NCBI RefSeq assembly: GCF_016859285.1 | Contig: NC_053406.1 | Coordinates: 15,579,001 to 15,643,000 of the forward strand | DNA: 64,000 nt | DNA from: Xiphias gladius | Lineage: Eukaryota; Chordata; Actinopteri; Istiophoriformes; Xiphiidae | Direction: 5' to 3' | In this document: in pieces, positions 22,727 through 34,600 of the stretch | Position numbering within the stretch: position 1 is the stretch's first letter | Layout: every line of letters begins with the position of its first letter | The notes under the pieces: generated by a model | Told to the model about the DNA's origin: nothing | Seen by the model: only the letters and a program-made list of their open reading frames with translations | Database searches by the model: none | Position numbers and translations under genes: made by a program

Positions 22727-25598
22727 TCAATAAAACTTCTTCAGGACGAACCAGCCACCCAGAACCAGCAAGGCAGCAGCGGCCGAGCCAAACACCACCC
22801 CCACCACCAGGCCCGTCACGCTCACATCGTCCCTCTCTGATGCCATGTCATTACCTGATGCACGCAGGGGGAGATTAGTGGAGATTACTTTTGGAGTTGA
22901 CCAAATCTTCCAACATTAGGGTGTATTTTTGGATTTATGACATGATTAAAGCATACTCACTGTAGGCAGCTGCATAGGGCCTGTCTTTAGTGAGGGAAGA
23001 TAAGAGAGTCGCTGAAAAAGTTTATCATGATGATGTTGTTTGAAAATCACAGGAAAAAGTATAAAGGTATATATTTTTTAAATAGGTCAAACCTTCTCGA
23101 GCTGTGTAAAGAGGTCCAACTGAAACAGTGGCTGATTCTCTGCTTTCTACTCCGAAAGGAGTCAAGGATCTTTTTCTTCTGGTATTGCAGGCCTGAAAAA
23201 CAACAAACAGTTTGAACTATGTCATATAATGTAACACTATTGCTTTTCAATACAAATTTTAAGCTTAAGAATTAATATGTGATTTATTTGTTTTAGTGAT
23301 ACTTTCTTTTTTTTTTTTAAACCCAAAAAAAGACTAAAAGGAGGTGCCCTTATGGCCTAGGGGTTTAAGGTGCCAACTATGAACCACAACATCCCTGGTT
23401 TGAATCTGTCCAAAAGACTTTTGTTGCATTTGTTGACCATCTCTCTCCCTAGATTTCCTGTCATGTCCCTAATATCAGCTATCTAAACTACTGTTATGCC
23501 ACCTATTTTTGTGTGTATTGAGTCTTTTCTTGTGGCTTTGAATGTGACTTATTGTCTGCTCAACACTGTGGACAGAGAATTTTCTATTTCTATCAAATAT
23601 TTTTATTTCTATTTTCGTACATTTCCTAAAATACAGAAAGCAGGTAAGTTAAATGCATGGCGATAAATTGTATCAGTGGAATCTTTGCACCAGAAAAACT
23701 GCCATGGGGTACCTTTGAAAGTTGCTTTACTAAACTGTGTTTCCGTTACTTCCCCTGATGCCTTTAAAGTAAAAGCATTTGCTCTTGACTTCTCAACTTA
23801 CAGACAGCAGCTCTTGGCATTTGCTGGGCTCGCAGAGTCTCAGTATGCAGTGCAGATAGATGCTGGACTTTGCCTGGTCACGGTGCTGAACAAAGCGGAA
23901 GGCCTCAAAGTTGAACCGGGCAATCTTGGAAAGTCCATTGCTTGCCACAGACGTCCTTTGGTCCACTGAACATCTAGTCGAGACCAGAGTTATTTAGTAT
24001 ATACATTAAAAAGTCATGTGAAAGTCCCCCCCCCATGTATGAAGCAATGCTAAGGGCGTGTGCTTCCTTACCCAGTGAAGAAGTTGTGCTGCTCACTGTG
24101 CGACATGTTGTAAGGAGTGGGAGTACTAAAGCAGTGATCCAGCAGTACATGGAAACTGAAAACAGGAAAGTGGGCCAATGAGTTACTGTTTGCCACAGGG
24201 ATACACTGTGCTCACTTTTACTTCAATATTTGTTTTCTAATAAACAAATTTACTATGAGCATCTCTTCATCCAAATGGGCTTTACTTACTTCCCCGTGAG
24301 GTTAACAGCCTTGACCTCCACATAGACCCTGGTTCGTAGCTCAAGTCCTGTGGAAGGTACCACTAAAGGATAGCCATAGTGAGAGTCCTGGAGAAATAAG
24401 GCATAGAGTAAAATGAATCAAGAGAGATAGCTCTGAAGTGTATCTAAATCATTTGAATGCCAGCACCTGTACCTACATTAAAAATAGCCATTTTTAGTGT
24501 ATCAATGAAGGTTCCATTATTATCACTGGTCGCCACCGAGACTGAGGAGCTAAAAATTCATGGGAACGGATGCAAAAGAGAGAAAAAAAACTTTCAGATT
24601 TACTGTATGTACATGTCAGCTTCATGTGTTACCTCGGTTAAAACCCAAGAGGATAAATTTACAACTTGCCTAAATAATTGCAAAAAGTAAGGATTCCCAA
24701 TTACTCACGCCACAATCTCTGTGTTGTTGATCAGGTACTCCAGCGGGTAACGGCAGGAGAAATGATAGTAGAGGTCTGTGGAATAGCTGATCACCCCCTG
24801 GTCAGATCTGGGTGTGTCAATGTACCCTGTGATGATAACTGACTGGATACTTAGGAAGTTGCTGAAGGGACCTGTGGGATCCGGAGTCTCATCCACAATC
24901 TGAAAGAGACAGGAAAGCTCCTTATATACAGGCCAAATAATTCTACATAAAGGATTGTCCATCTAACATCCAGATATGTGTCATTTTTCTTCCTCATCTC
25001 TCAACATTATTCAGCATCTTCTACCAGAAACCTTCTGACCTGCAGAGACTGGCGACAGGGGTTATCCAGACTGTGGTTAACAGGAAGCTGGTAACGGATG
25101 ATCGGAGGGTCCGCACTAGTGTCGACAGAGCCCTGGCACTCTGTATTGTTGTGGTTCCCGTTCAGAGCCAGGTCCGTGGTGTTGAAGCCTGCCCACTGAG
25201 CTGTGCACAGGTTGATCTCCAGGGTGATCATTCTGGTGCCACAGTCAACTGTCAGGTCCGAGTTGTCTATGAAAGAGGGTGACAGAGAAACCGAGGAGAT
25301 TTAAATGATAGATCTGGTTTATGTTTTTTATTATTGTGAGATATTTTTTCCATTGGAAACATTAAGGGAAAATTAATATGATTATCTAGTTGCTGTGATG
25401 AAACGAGAAAAAGTCCATAACATTAGGCAGGCAAAAAACTCACCACAAATAGTACTCATATAAAACAAAATGATCTGACTCAGTGAAAGTTATAGTTAAC
25501 CTACCTGGGGTCCTCTCATACTCAGAGGAGCAGTTGTAGAGACACAGAGCAGGCTGCAGGAGCACAACCAGCAGAGGAAGACAAAGTGAGAGAGTCAT
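22727..25598 (-). CDS. zpld1-like: ZPLD1-like zona pellucida domain protein (10 coding exons)
   Basis: Exons: 25505-25598, 25040-25266, 24709-24899, 24477-24549, 24290-24387, 24072-24155, 23802-23973, 23093-23192, 22961-23011, 22727-22854; all GT-AG with consistent phase, 405 residues (human ZPLD1 is about 415). The order is signal peptide (MTLSLCLPLLVVLLQPALC), ZP domain, polybasic cleavage site, membrane helix and a very short tail. ZPLD1-typical phrases include DLALNGNHNNTEC, GYIDTP, FSCRYPLEYLINNT, NNGTF and ARFNFEAFRFVQH, with the ZP-C cysteines HCxLRLCxPSKC. RRKR in exon 8 fits the consensus furin site that releases ZP proteins for polymerisation. The C-terminus has the helix VTGLVVGVVFGSAAAALLVLG and ends KKFY. 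Human ZPLD1 is linked to extracellular matrices such as the inner-ear cupula; here the role is inferred. Which paralogue this is cannot be decided. Confidence 0.88.
23336..23600 (+). mobile_element. tRNA-like SINE in a zpld1-like intron
   Basis: The 5' part reads TTATGGCCTAGGGGTTTAAG (box A-like) and, about 40 bases later, CTGGTTTGAATC (box B-like), followed by the TGTTGCATTTGTTGACC...CTCTCTCCC...TTTCCTGTCA body that I know from fish SINEs. It lies in the intron between exons 7 and 8 and is antisense to the host gene. No intact 3' tail is obvious. Confidence 0.6.
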
Positions 25599-25946
25599 GC
25601 TGTCTGGAGAAGGCTCAGTCAGACTGATAAGTCCTGTCTTTATATGGAGGAAAAAGAACAATGTTAACAATAAAAAGGAACAATATAACACTATAATAAT
25701 ATTTTCAACTGAGTCAGAGCAGATGCACCAAAATGCTAGTGATTATTTTTTTAAAAACATGAATCAGTAAAAGTACAATTTTTATGTGAGTATAATTTGC
25801 GTTATCAAATTGTTTCATTTTTTTTGTGCCTATATGACATTGTTGATATGTCAGTTTTGCACTAATTTATAATCCCTAAAATGTTGCAATTTAAAATCAA
25901 TGAATTTCAAATAGAGGCCTATGTAACAACCTGAGGAGGGTCTTAC

Positions 25947-26005
25947 CTTGCTGGTACCTGAGCAGGTGTTTGTCACAGATGTAGTCATGCAATGTGACTT
26001 TTATA
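25947..26005 (-). promoter_or_regulatory. zpld1-like TATA box and non-coding first exon
   Basis: On the minus strand a good TATA box (TATAAAAG, positions 26005-25998) is followed about 50 bases downstream by a strong splice donor (CAGCAAG|GTAAGA, exon end 25947). This fits a short untranslated exon starting near 25970, spliced to an acceptor just before the ATG at 25598 (TTCTCCAG|ACAGC, or CATATAAAG further up). Confidence 0.5.
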
Positions 26006-28332
26006 TCATTAGACACCTAAAACCATGGAGGTGTGACTCTCAAGACCTCCCTTCAGCTAATTATAGACCCCTGTGTACACACAGACACAATTACCCACAC
26101 TTTCTCCATGTTTCTGCAGTGACTTCTCGATTAAACAGCGGCAGCTCCTGTCAGGGATAACTGTCAGATCTTCACTGGGCAGAGTAATGTGTCAGTGGGT
26201 TTTGACACAGATCCCCCAGGCTAAGCACAACTGCTGTCTCACATTTCCCTCTATCAAAAAAGATGATTATGAATGGAGGTGAAAGTTAAAGTTGTTGGCT
26301 GGCTATGCAGAGGCAAATGAGGTTCGAACTTGGATTCAATGTACATATGTATTGGTATTGATTTCCTCCACATTTCATGCTTTTTCTTTTGCTAGATTCA
26401 GGGAACTCTACTAAAACCCTGCAGGTCCTGGATTAGCACGATTGAAATACTGTTGGTAAAGCAATAACGTGAAAGAGAAATGACTAAAAACATACAGAAT
26501 GACTGTATTCCTAACTGAGATACTGTATTGTGTTCTATATTAATCACAAGTCAATATTCAGAACCAAAAACTTCAAATCTTTTCAATCTCAAAAGGCAGA
26601 CATACATTTTTCAAGAGGTAAAAATCACTGTGTAGTGATGCATTGCCTTGAGAAATGAATGAAACACCATGAATACTTGAAAGGTGATCATGCTTGCCAC
26701 AAGCTATGAAGTACTCAGCCAACCAGGAGTAACCTTTGTTAATTTCCCCTTGCATGTCAAACCTCACCTCTATTGTCTCTATAGAGCTCTATTGGCGGTA
26801 GTCTATATAGCTATCGGCCAGAACTGTTACTGCTCAACTGAGAAGCCCCCATTGTCCCTCAGAAACACAGAATGAAAAGGAGTACCAGTGTTTTTGCCAA
26901 AGTGCCCATGGTGAGAGAAGACATTTGTTACACTATCTCCAGATGCGTCAGTCTTGTACAATCTCTTCGGTCCTCGCCTGAGTCCGAGGACGTTACCTCC
27001 CAGGACACCTGTTCGGAAACATCTTGTTGGCCATTCTTTTGCACTCTAATCCCATTCTCCATTTCGCTTTCCTATAATCCCTCTTGGCTGGAGGGTCAGA
27101 GGTAATTGCAGGTTATGTAATGGTCTCTGGACATGATGTTCACCTGTCCACAGGTTGATGGTTCAGAATAAACGACAAATAATAATAATAACTAAATGAA
27201 ATAATCATGTAAACTGCTAATAGCACATAGTTTATAAAAATGTAAAATTTTGCTCCCCAGTGAAAACCATGAATCTCCAATTTTAGCGATTCTGATATAT
27301 AAACTGAAGTATTAAGTGTTCCTTTATGGAGTGGGAAAATTATCCCACTTCTGGTAAGATAAAGAAATTATTTACGTTTTTTTTTAAATATGCATCCTCA
27401 CAAAGCTAAAAGCATGGCTAGCATTTTTGAGATGCATGGTTGACATAGGATAGCAGCAGTATGTGAATTTTACTGAAAAAAAAGAAATATAATAGCACAT
27501 GAAGGCTACATCAATACATTATTAATAGAATAGCACAGAACAGGGTAGAAATTAATCATACAGTCACCATTCTGTTTAATAGGGAGGCTAAAGTTTAAAG
27601 TTAGAGAGACCAGATTGCCATGATTATTATGTCAGTGTGCTGCGGTAATGATTAGTGCAAATCTTTACTGGGTCCTTTCACCAAGCAGTGAGTTGTCACT
27701 GACATACAATCACATTAGGGAACAATGAAAACAAGGCCCTGGGGAGGAGACAGATTTAGTTTTGGAAGAAAGAGGATACACTGGGAAGCTTGTGAGGAGA
27801 CGGTATTGTACGCTGCGGGGATGTACAGTAAAGCAGATCATTAGTGCAGCTAATGACCCCTCAGGGCGCGAATATCACATAAACTGAGTAAATATGTTTC
27901 GTGCAACCGTCCTAAGTTGCAGAGGAGTTTTTGTCTATTCTGCCTACAAGAGAAGGTGTACAGTGTTTACTTGTGTAGCAATAATTAGCAAAATACATAA
28001 TGCTGAAGAAAAAGTTCAATTCTGCTACTCACATTTATAAGCATTTTTTGGACTTTTCTCTAATCTTTGCTTTTTTGTGAAATGCAGGATAATTTGAACA
28101 GTTATTTATGTGAAACCCTGTGAGAAATGTAGAGGGGAAATGTCCCTGGTGGAACTGCTAACAACTTGAAACAAGAGTAGGTGCCACAGCTAGATACACA
28201 ACTAGATTTTTAATAAGCAGTCACAAGTCAAAAAGATTGGGAGCCATTGGTTTAATCTTTAATGTGTTGTATTTTATAAGCTGATCATATGTGATTTTAA
28301 AGTCTTAAATCGTAAATATAATGACAAACTCC

Positions 28333-28437
28333 TAGCGCCAGATAAATGTAGCGCAGTAAAAGTACAATTACATTACCTCAAAATTGTACGTAAGTACAGT
28401 ACTTGAGTAAATGTACTCAGTTACTTTCCATCACTGG
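28333..28437 (+). repeat. Common fish interspersed repeat fragment
   Basis: Carries AAAAGTACAATTACATTACC, CTCAAAATTGTACGTAAGTA and CAGTACTTGAGTAAATGTAC in the order I know from a very abundant teleost repeat. Only about 105 bases are present, with no coding capacity. Confidence 0.6.
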
Positions 28438-30029
28438 AATCATTGGACAACAACTGATTCATTTCAAAAGTGAGTGGGAGATGGTGTTCTACCTTATTTC
28501 ATGAGCAGTTTGGTGTCATCTGCTGGCCAACACCAAACAGAGCTCAAATGCCTCGTTGTTCTCTGGGTCTAATTGACTCGTGATTTACTAGTGCTGAAGA
28601 GTGCAAGCCAAGAGAAACAACGTCCTCCAAGATGTACAAATGATCTGGCATAAACTAAGACACAAAAACAAAGTCATCCACAGTCAATAGAAAATCCTGT
28701 TTCTCCCTGCACCATGAGACCAAAGCCCCACTACCACCCAACTGCTCCAGGGCCCCGAAAGCTCTGGGTTTACCGAATGTTAACAGTTTTGTGCTAATTT
28801 AACTGAAAATCTGTGTGACAATATACCCCACTTAAACTAAACATGACAAGGGCCTTGTGGTGGATCCTGATCTTGAGGTGCTGAATGAGGGTCAGTGTTT
28901 TAAAATCTAGTCTTAGAAGCTTTATTTTTCTTTTTTTTTTTTTTTTAAATTATTCCGTGTTTAATTAAATTACCACATAGCAAATCTAGGTCCAGGTAGT
29001 ATTCTGGCAGATAAAAACTGCACACATTACACCGAGAGTGAAAGAAAAAAGGGGGTAATGTTCGTAACAGACAGTCACAGCTCTTAATCATATGACAGAC
29101 ATTTGCATGCACCGGCCAATAATCAAATGAATCTTAGAGGCTTTGAAACTCCAAGTTAAGGAAAAAATCATTCACACGTGAAAAGCGTCCAGAGGCGCAG
29201 TCTGTCAACAAGACGCCCACACACAAGTGTGTCTGTCAGAAGAGAGAAACAGCGAGACAGAGAGATGGCCCGAAGCCAGGTAGTAGACAACAGAGATACA
29301 CACAGAAAAACAGCCTGTGACTGTCTGTCCTCTCTCAGCTCTCCAGAGAGGAGGTGGTGTTCATTACTCTGCCTCCAAGGTCGTCTGTTGACGGCTGTTA
29401 TTAAAATGATACAACACAAGAGGAGGATAAACCGCTGCCTTTGGTTAGGTGAAAGCTGACTTTGAGTGTGATGAGTCTATGTGTGTCTTTTTATGTCTTG
29501 TAACAACTTCTCCAGATTTACATCTCACAGCATATCTCCATCAAATATTCAACCCATCATCCTTTTTTGTTTAATTGTTTTTTGCCCTCTGTTTTTTTCA
29601 ATTTTCTATTACAAATCTTTTCTGTTACATTATATATACATTTTTCCTTCTCCCATGCGCATTTTCTACATTTGTAAGTTTCAAAACGCGGATGTTGCTG
29701 ACTCATGTATCAACCAAAACGTTCCCTCATACAAATCTTAAACAGCTGTATTTTACTGCACATCGTTCAGCGCTGTGTTTAGAGCGTGTGCTGCTGTATG
29801 TTTTAAATTGGGAGGTGTGTGTGGTTTAATGGCAGTATAGCAGTATGGTATTTAGTGTGTGTAAACCTGGCATGTAACCTTTGTAAAGATAAGGCAGTAA
29901 TTTTTTATTTTGGTGAGAGTAAAGTTTTCAGTAAGTACTGTATTGATACCACGTTTGTTGGGGAAATGGGAGGTTTTTAGCGAACTAGTTGTATAGTTTG
30001 GTGAAACATGTGATCTTGGGGTTTATTTA

Positions 30030-30260
30030 GAAGGTTGTGTAGGCAGAAGAGAAAAACAGTAGCAGCTAATAAGTAGATCAGGGTCAAAATCTCCCATAGG
30101 GGGTCAGCTGGGTTGATATTTGGTGACCGCAAAGGCCAAAGCATATGATTCACATCGCTTTCATACTCGTCAAACCATTCAGTTTCTAATGTAGCCCCCA
30201 TGTGCTGCACCATTTGCTGCGATAGTGCTGAAAGGGAGTCCAATAAACTTACCACATGAA
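30030..30260 (-). pseudogene. Tc1/mariner transposase C-terminal relic, subfamily 1
   Basis: The minus strand reads QHMGATLETEWFDEYESDV, then NHMLWPLRSPNINPADPLWE. This matches the C-terminal part of Tc1-type transposases, where the conserved phrase is WPxQSPDLNPIEHLWE. Several conserved positions are changed (PNINPADP for PDLNPIEH) and the frame opens into unrelated sequence on both sides, so it is a short dead fragment. Its wording differs from the relic at 55636-57022, so the two are from different Tc1 subfamilies. Confidence 0.7.
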
Positions 30261-30896
30261 AAACGCAGACAAATATTGCAGTCAACCTCGTTTAAATGAA
30301 ACAAGTGCTGGCTGAATTCAAACATACTGTAGTTGTACTACAGTATGTACTGCCGTAGCTTTAGCCTGTTTAACGAGAACGGATTCGGGTCGGGAATACA
30401 AACAGCAAGGTTTTTAAGGCAACAACAGCCACATAAACAACAACAACAACAAAGAGTACATTCATTCAGCCACAAGTGAAGCAGGCCACCATTTACCCTG
30501 TTTGCCTCAGTCTTGCGGGAAAAGTTTCATTCTGAGGATGTTGCTGTATCAGGCAGTGTAAAAGGATTTATTTTTTGTTGCCTAACCTACATGACTGCTC
30601 CAAACTTTCACAACCATTCATATTGTGGGAATTCAGCCGCAATGCCCTGAAACCAACCCAGCGCACTGAACAGGAAGTACGGTTCTGAGAAAAAGAAAAA
30701 AAAGCCCTTTCCCCTTCCTCCGCTGCATGTTTTCCTGCTCCACGGGCAATCTCTCTCTCACACTCTCTTCCTCTTTATCTCTTACTCTGTCCCTATCTCA
30801 CTTCTTGTCCTTGCTTTGTTGCTCGTTGCATGGTATTTTCACAACGTGGTCTGAGATTTCTTTCAAATACTTTGGCTTGTTTTATTGGAGACTTGG

Positions 30897-30948
30897 ATGT
30901 TTCTGTTTTGTTTTTTGTTTTTGTTTTTGTTTTTTGTTTTTGTTTTTA
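30897..30948 (+). repeat. (TTTTTG)n-like tandem
   Basis: About eight imperfect TTTTG/TTTTTG units in a row (TTTTGTTTTTTGTTTTTG pattern). Confidence 0.7.
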
Positions 30949-31162
30949 GATGTGAGATTTACCGGCCACATCAGACATGTGATCAATAAACTTAGCCCTA
31001 TCACAGCACACGACTTCAGCATGTTTATCAAACAAAGAGAAGGAAAAACTGACTTGTACTTTTAACACGGACCATTATGGTTTTTGAAGTCAGCCCTGTT
31101 GCTGTTTCTGCTTGCTCACTTCATTTTCTCCTCCGAGCTATTTTCCCCCAGACAGCACTCAA

Positions 31163-31165
<3 letters not shown>

Positions 31166-31216
<51 letters not shown>
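31166..31216 (+). repeat. (TG)n microsatellite
   Basis: About 24 uninterrupted TG units about 465 bases before the layn start codon. Confidence 0.95.
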
Positions 31217-31217
<1 letters not shown>

Positions 31218-31680
31218 AGTGGAGTCAGAATGAGAGATTTTCATTCTTTATTTCATTACAGGGAGCGTGATACATAGTGTAAGCACAAAGAACTCTATTG
31301 ATTCCACTTTAATGACATTACTATATGTGAAATGGGATTAAAGGGGACACAGGGTGCGCATTGACTGCACAAACTCATACCTCAGTGGTCTGAGTTTGCA
31401 TCTAGAGGGAAAAGAACCACTGAACAGCAACAATACTTTCTCTTTTTCAAAGCAAAAACCTTGGACTATCTCACTCAGACTTTTTTTTTTTTCTTTTTTT
31501 CCCCCTCAGCTAGACGCCATATGCACGCCCTCACTAGTCGACCCACTTTTGACTGGACAGACCGCGTAGCCGCCTCTGCCAGTAGTCCGTGTCTCCAAAT
31601 CTGAAGCTCATCTCCCAACGAAGCAGCTCGAACTTGATTCGCACAGTAATCGTCCAGCACACTCCGATGAACATGTAGAG

Positions 31681-34600
31681 ATGGATTTTATGAAGCTGTT
31701 TGGCACTGTTATCGCCGTTTTGTTCCACCCTGGATCCGTTTCTAAAATAAATGGTAAGAATACTTCGGATACACGAAAACACCCCCTTTGGACTCTGCTC
31801 AGACAGTGCAGTTTTGTGTTATTTATTTCCAGGGTAAGACTCGTTTGTTGTTGTTGTTGTTTTTTTTTTTTTGCATGCAGCGCTCACTGTGCGTTTGTTG
31901 TACAGCGAATCTAATTTTCATGTTTTCTCTGGTGTGTTTGCGCTTCAGATCACTGTTTTGAAGTCAGGAGGTTTTAATAACAACTTGAAAGCTAAAAGTA
32001 CTACTATTAGACTAGTATTAAAGCAACTATACAGCTAATAGTAATGATAACAACAGCATCCATGGTCCTAATAACTACGCAACTATGCAACAGACGCCCA
32101 TCTCGCTAAACTAGCCCAACTTTACATTTATCTGTTTGGGAAAAAAATGGTAAGGAAATAAGCAATACTTCACCGAGAAAAGAGTTGTTAGATGAGATGA
32201 GATTGTTTTGTTGTGTGGGGATTTCATGGTTTTAACCCAGGGGTTCCCAGGGGACATCTACATGGGGTCCTGAGACGAACGCAGATTATTACAGATGCTT
32301 AAATAAGAATAAACAAAACTCTGCAACACGAAATTGTTCATTATTTGCAGTTTTATCTAATCTTTGTTTTGTTTTTTTCTGGAAAAGGAAAACAACTTCT
32401 CTCACATCACAATCTCACATGTTTTAAACTCCCAGATATGCAACCTGTTATGATATTGTGAGGGGTCACAGGTAGGCATTATTAAGGGGATTCACAAGTT
32501 TAAAAAAGATCACCTATAGGTGATCTGCCAGTCCTGCCTTTAGACAATCAAGATTGACTTATGGTGAAAAGCCATAATTAATATACTTTAGTCAATAATT
32601 AACCTACTCAATGTGCCTCCTTAGCGAACCACTGTATTTCAGACATGTTCAGATTCACATATTTAAAATGTTTCCTTGACAGTCTGTCACAATGCACTAC
32701 AACATCAAAACTGTTTTGACTGACACAAGAACAATGTAGGCAAAAAAAATCTTTTTTAAGCCCTTTAACAATATAGTGCTTTTACTACAACTTCAATACC
32801 ATGTGATTTACTCTACCCTAGTTGCAGGAAAATTTGGTAAGAACTTTGGCAAAGCATTGCAACCCAAAAATTTGTCTCTGATACTATAGGTTGCTTATAA
32901 TCTTCCTGTCATGTGGGTGCAACAGGAAGTCTTCATAAACCAAAAACCCTGCACTAATCATCTTGTTATCTCTCCGATGCTGACTGTGGTGTCCAGGCCA
33001 AAGGATCTGTCGGTGTGGGACAGAGCGGCCATGCTACAAGGTGTCCTACATTCAGGACAGCAGCCGGAGGCTGACCTTTGAGGATGCCCGACAGGCCTGC
33101 AGGTTGGATGGAGGCGAGCTGCTCAGCATTGAAACAGAAAGCGAGCAGCGACTGATAGAGAGGTTCATACAACAGCTGCAGACTGGAGACGGAGACTTCT
33201 GGATCGGGCTCCGACGTAGCCCACAGCGCTACAGGGCAGGGACCCCAAACCCAGGTTGCCCCTCGCAGTACTATTGGCTGGATGGAAGCAAGGCCAAGTT
33301 CAGGTCTTTATTCTTATAACATTTCACTCTTTATGTATGAATGTTTCGGCTGCATCAATGAAAATGGTTCGGGGGACCTCGAGGGACGCAGGACAGTAAA
33401 ACAGGAAATGTCAGTGGAAAAACCATGTGGCCAGTTGTGATTTATAAAGGATTATTGGATTAAATGATTCTTGTGTGGGAGTGATGGAATGTGTACAGTC
33501 CTTTGCAAGAATGTGGAAATGAGAAATTCAAATATAGAGTAAAACTGTGCTTGTGATAATGTAAATTGTCCGATTTTTGCAATACAAAATGTGATAAAAG
33601 TCTAAACGTGTGCCTCTTATTTGCTGCAGGAACTGGCACTGGGATGAGCCATCATGTGGTAGTGAAATGTGTGTGGTTCTGTACCACCAGCCGTCCGCAC
33701 CTCCTGACGAAGAAGGTCATTTCCTGTTCCAGTGGAATGATGACAACTGCAACTCCAAGAACAACTTTGTCTGCAAATACCCAGAAGGTGAGCCAGTTGA
33801 TCACAGACACTGGGCCGTTGTACCTGGCTGTGCAGCACTGGGAATTATTTGGCATGCTTTGTTTTATTTGGACATTGAATCCACAAGCTCTGAAGCTGAC
33901 CACTATTAAAATGTGGCCACTGCTGTTTACAGCTAGCACAAAACACTTAATGTACAATTTTAATGTTGGTTGCCTGGATTACTGTAATGCTCTGCTCTCT
34001 GGTGACCTAAAAAGATATACCTGCCTGTGTGTAAGGTATACTTGATACCTCAAATATTAGTTTTTAACTTAACTTACTGTTTTGTTTTGTTTTTAATTTA
34101 CTTTATTTTATATGTATCTCCTTATAGTTCTTTGAGGGATTTGACAACTGTGAAGCAACCCTAATCTATGTGCCCAGTTAATTAACTATATCTTTTACTT
34201 TAAATAGTCTAATCATCCTATTCGTGGCTCATATTATTTAGTTGATTAATTTTACAGCCTTTTCTGTTGGCTCTCCCTGTTGTGTATCTTTCCTTTTCAC
34301 TTTCTATTTCTGATGTAAAACGGTTTTTGAGCATTCCTCTATGTATTTAATATTTTTTTTTATCATCTGAGTGAAGCAGAATTAATTACATAATTTTAAA
34401 AAATCTGGCTGAGTGATGTGAATTTATGTACTTCTTTTCTCTGTCTTTTGCAGAAAAGGTCCCAGTAATAACTGATGAAGGAAAGACGGCACATGCAGGT
34501 ACAACATACATTTGACTAACCTGCACATACTGTCCATGTATGCATGATGTTTCCATTAGACTGTACTGTAGATAACAAGTGACAGCAGATTTGTTTATAC

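Larger units (their letters stand above)
26006..31680. other. Intergenic region between zpld1-like and layn promoters
   Basis: About 5.7 kb separate the divergent zpld1-like and layn genes. I found no coding exon. Visible content: a repeat fragment at about 28333-28437, a Tc1 transposase relic at 30030-30260, a poly-T run at about 28927-28946, a TTTTTG tandem at 30897-30948 and a (TG)n at 31166-31216. The layn promoter should lie just left of 31681, where no TATA box is evident. Confidence 0.5.

Noticed and set aside
26872-27105. Plus-strand open frame in the zpld1-like/layn intergenic region
   Set aside because: Short, isolated, and without similarity to anything I recognise.
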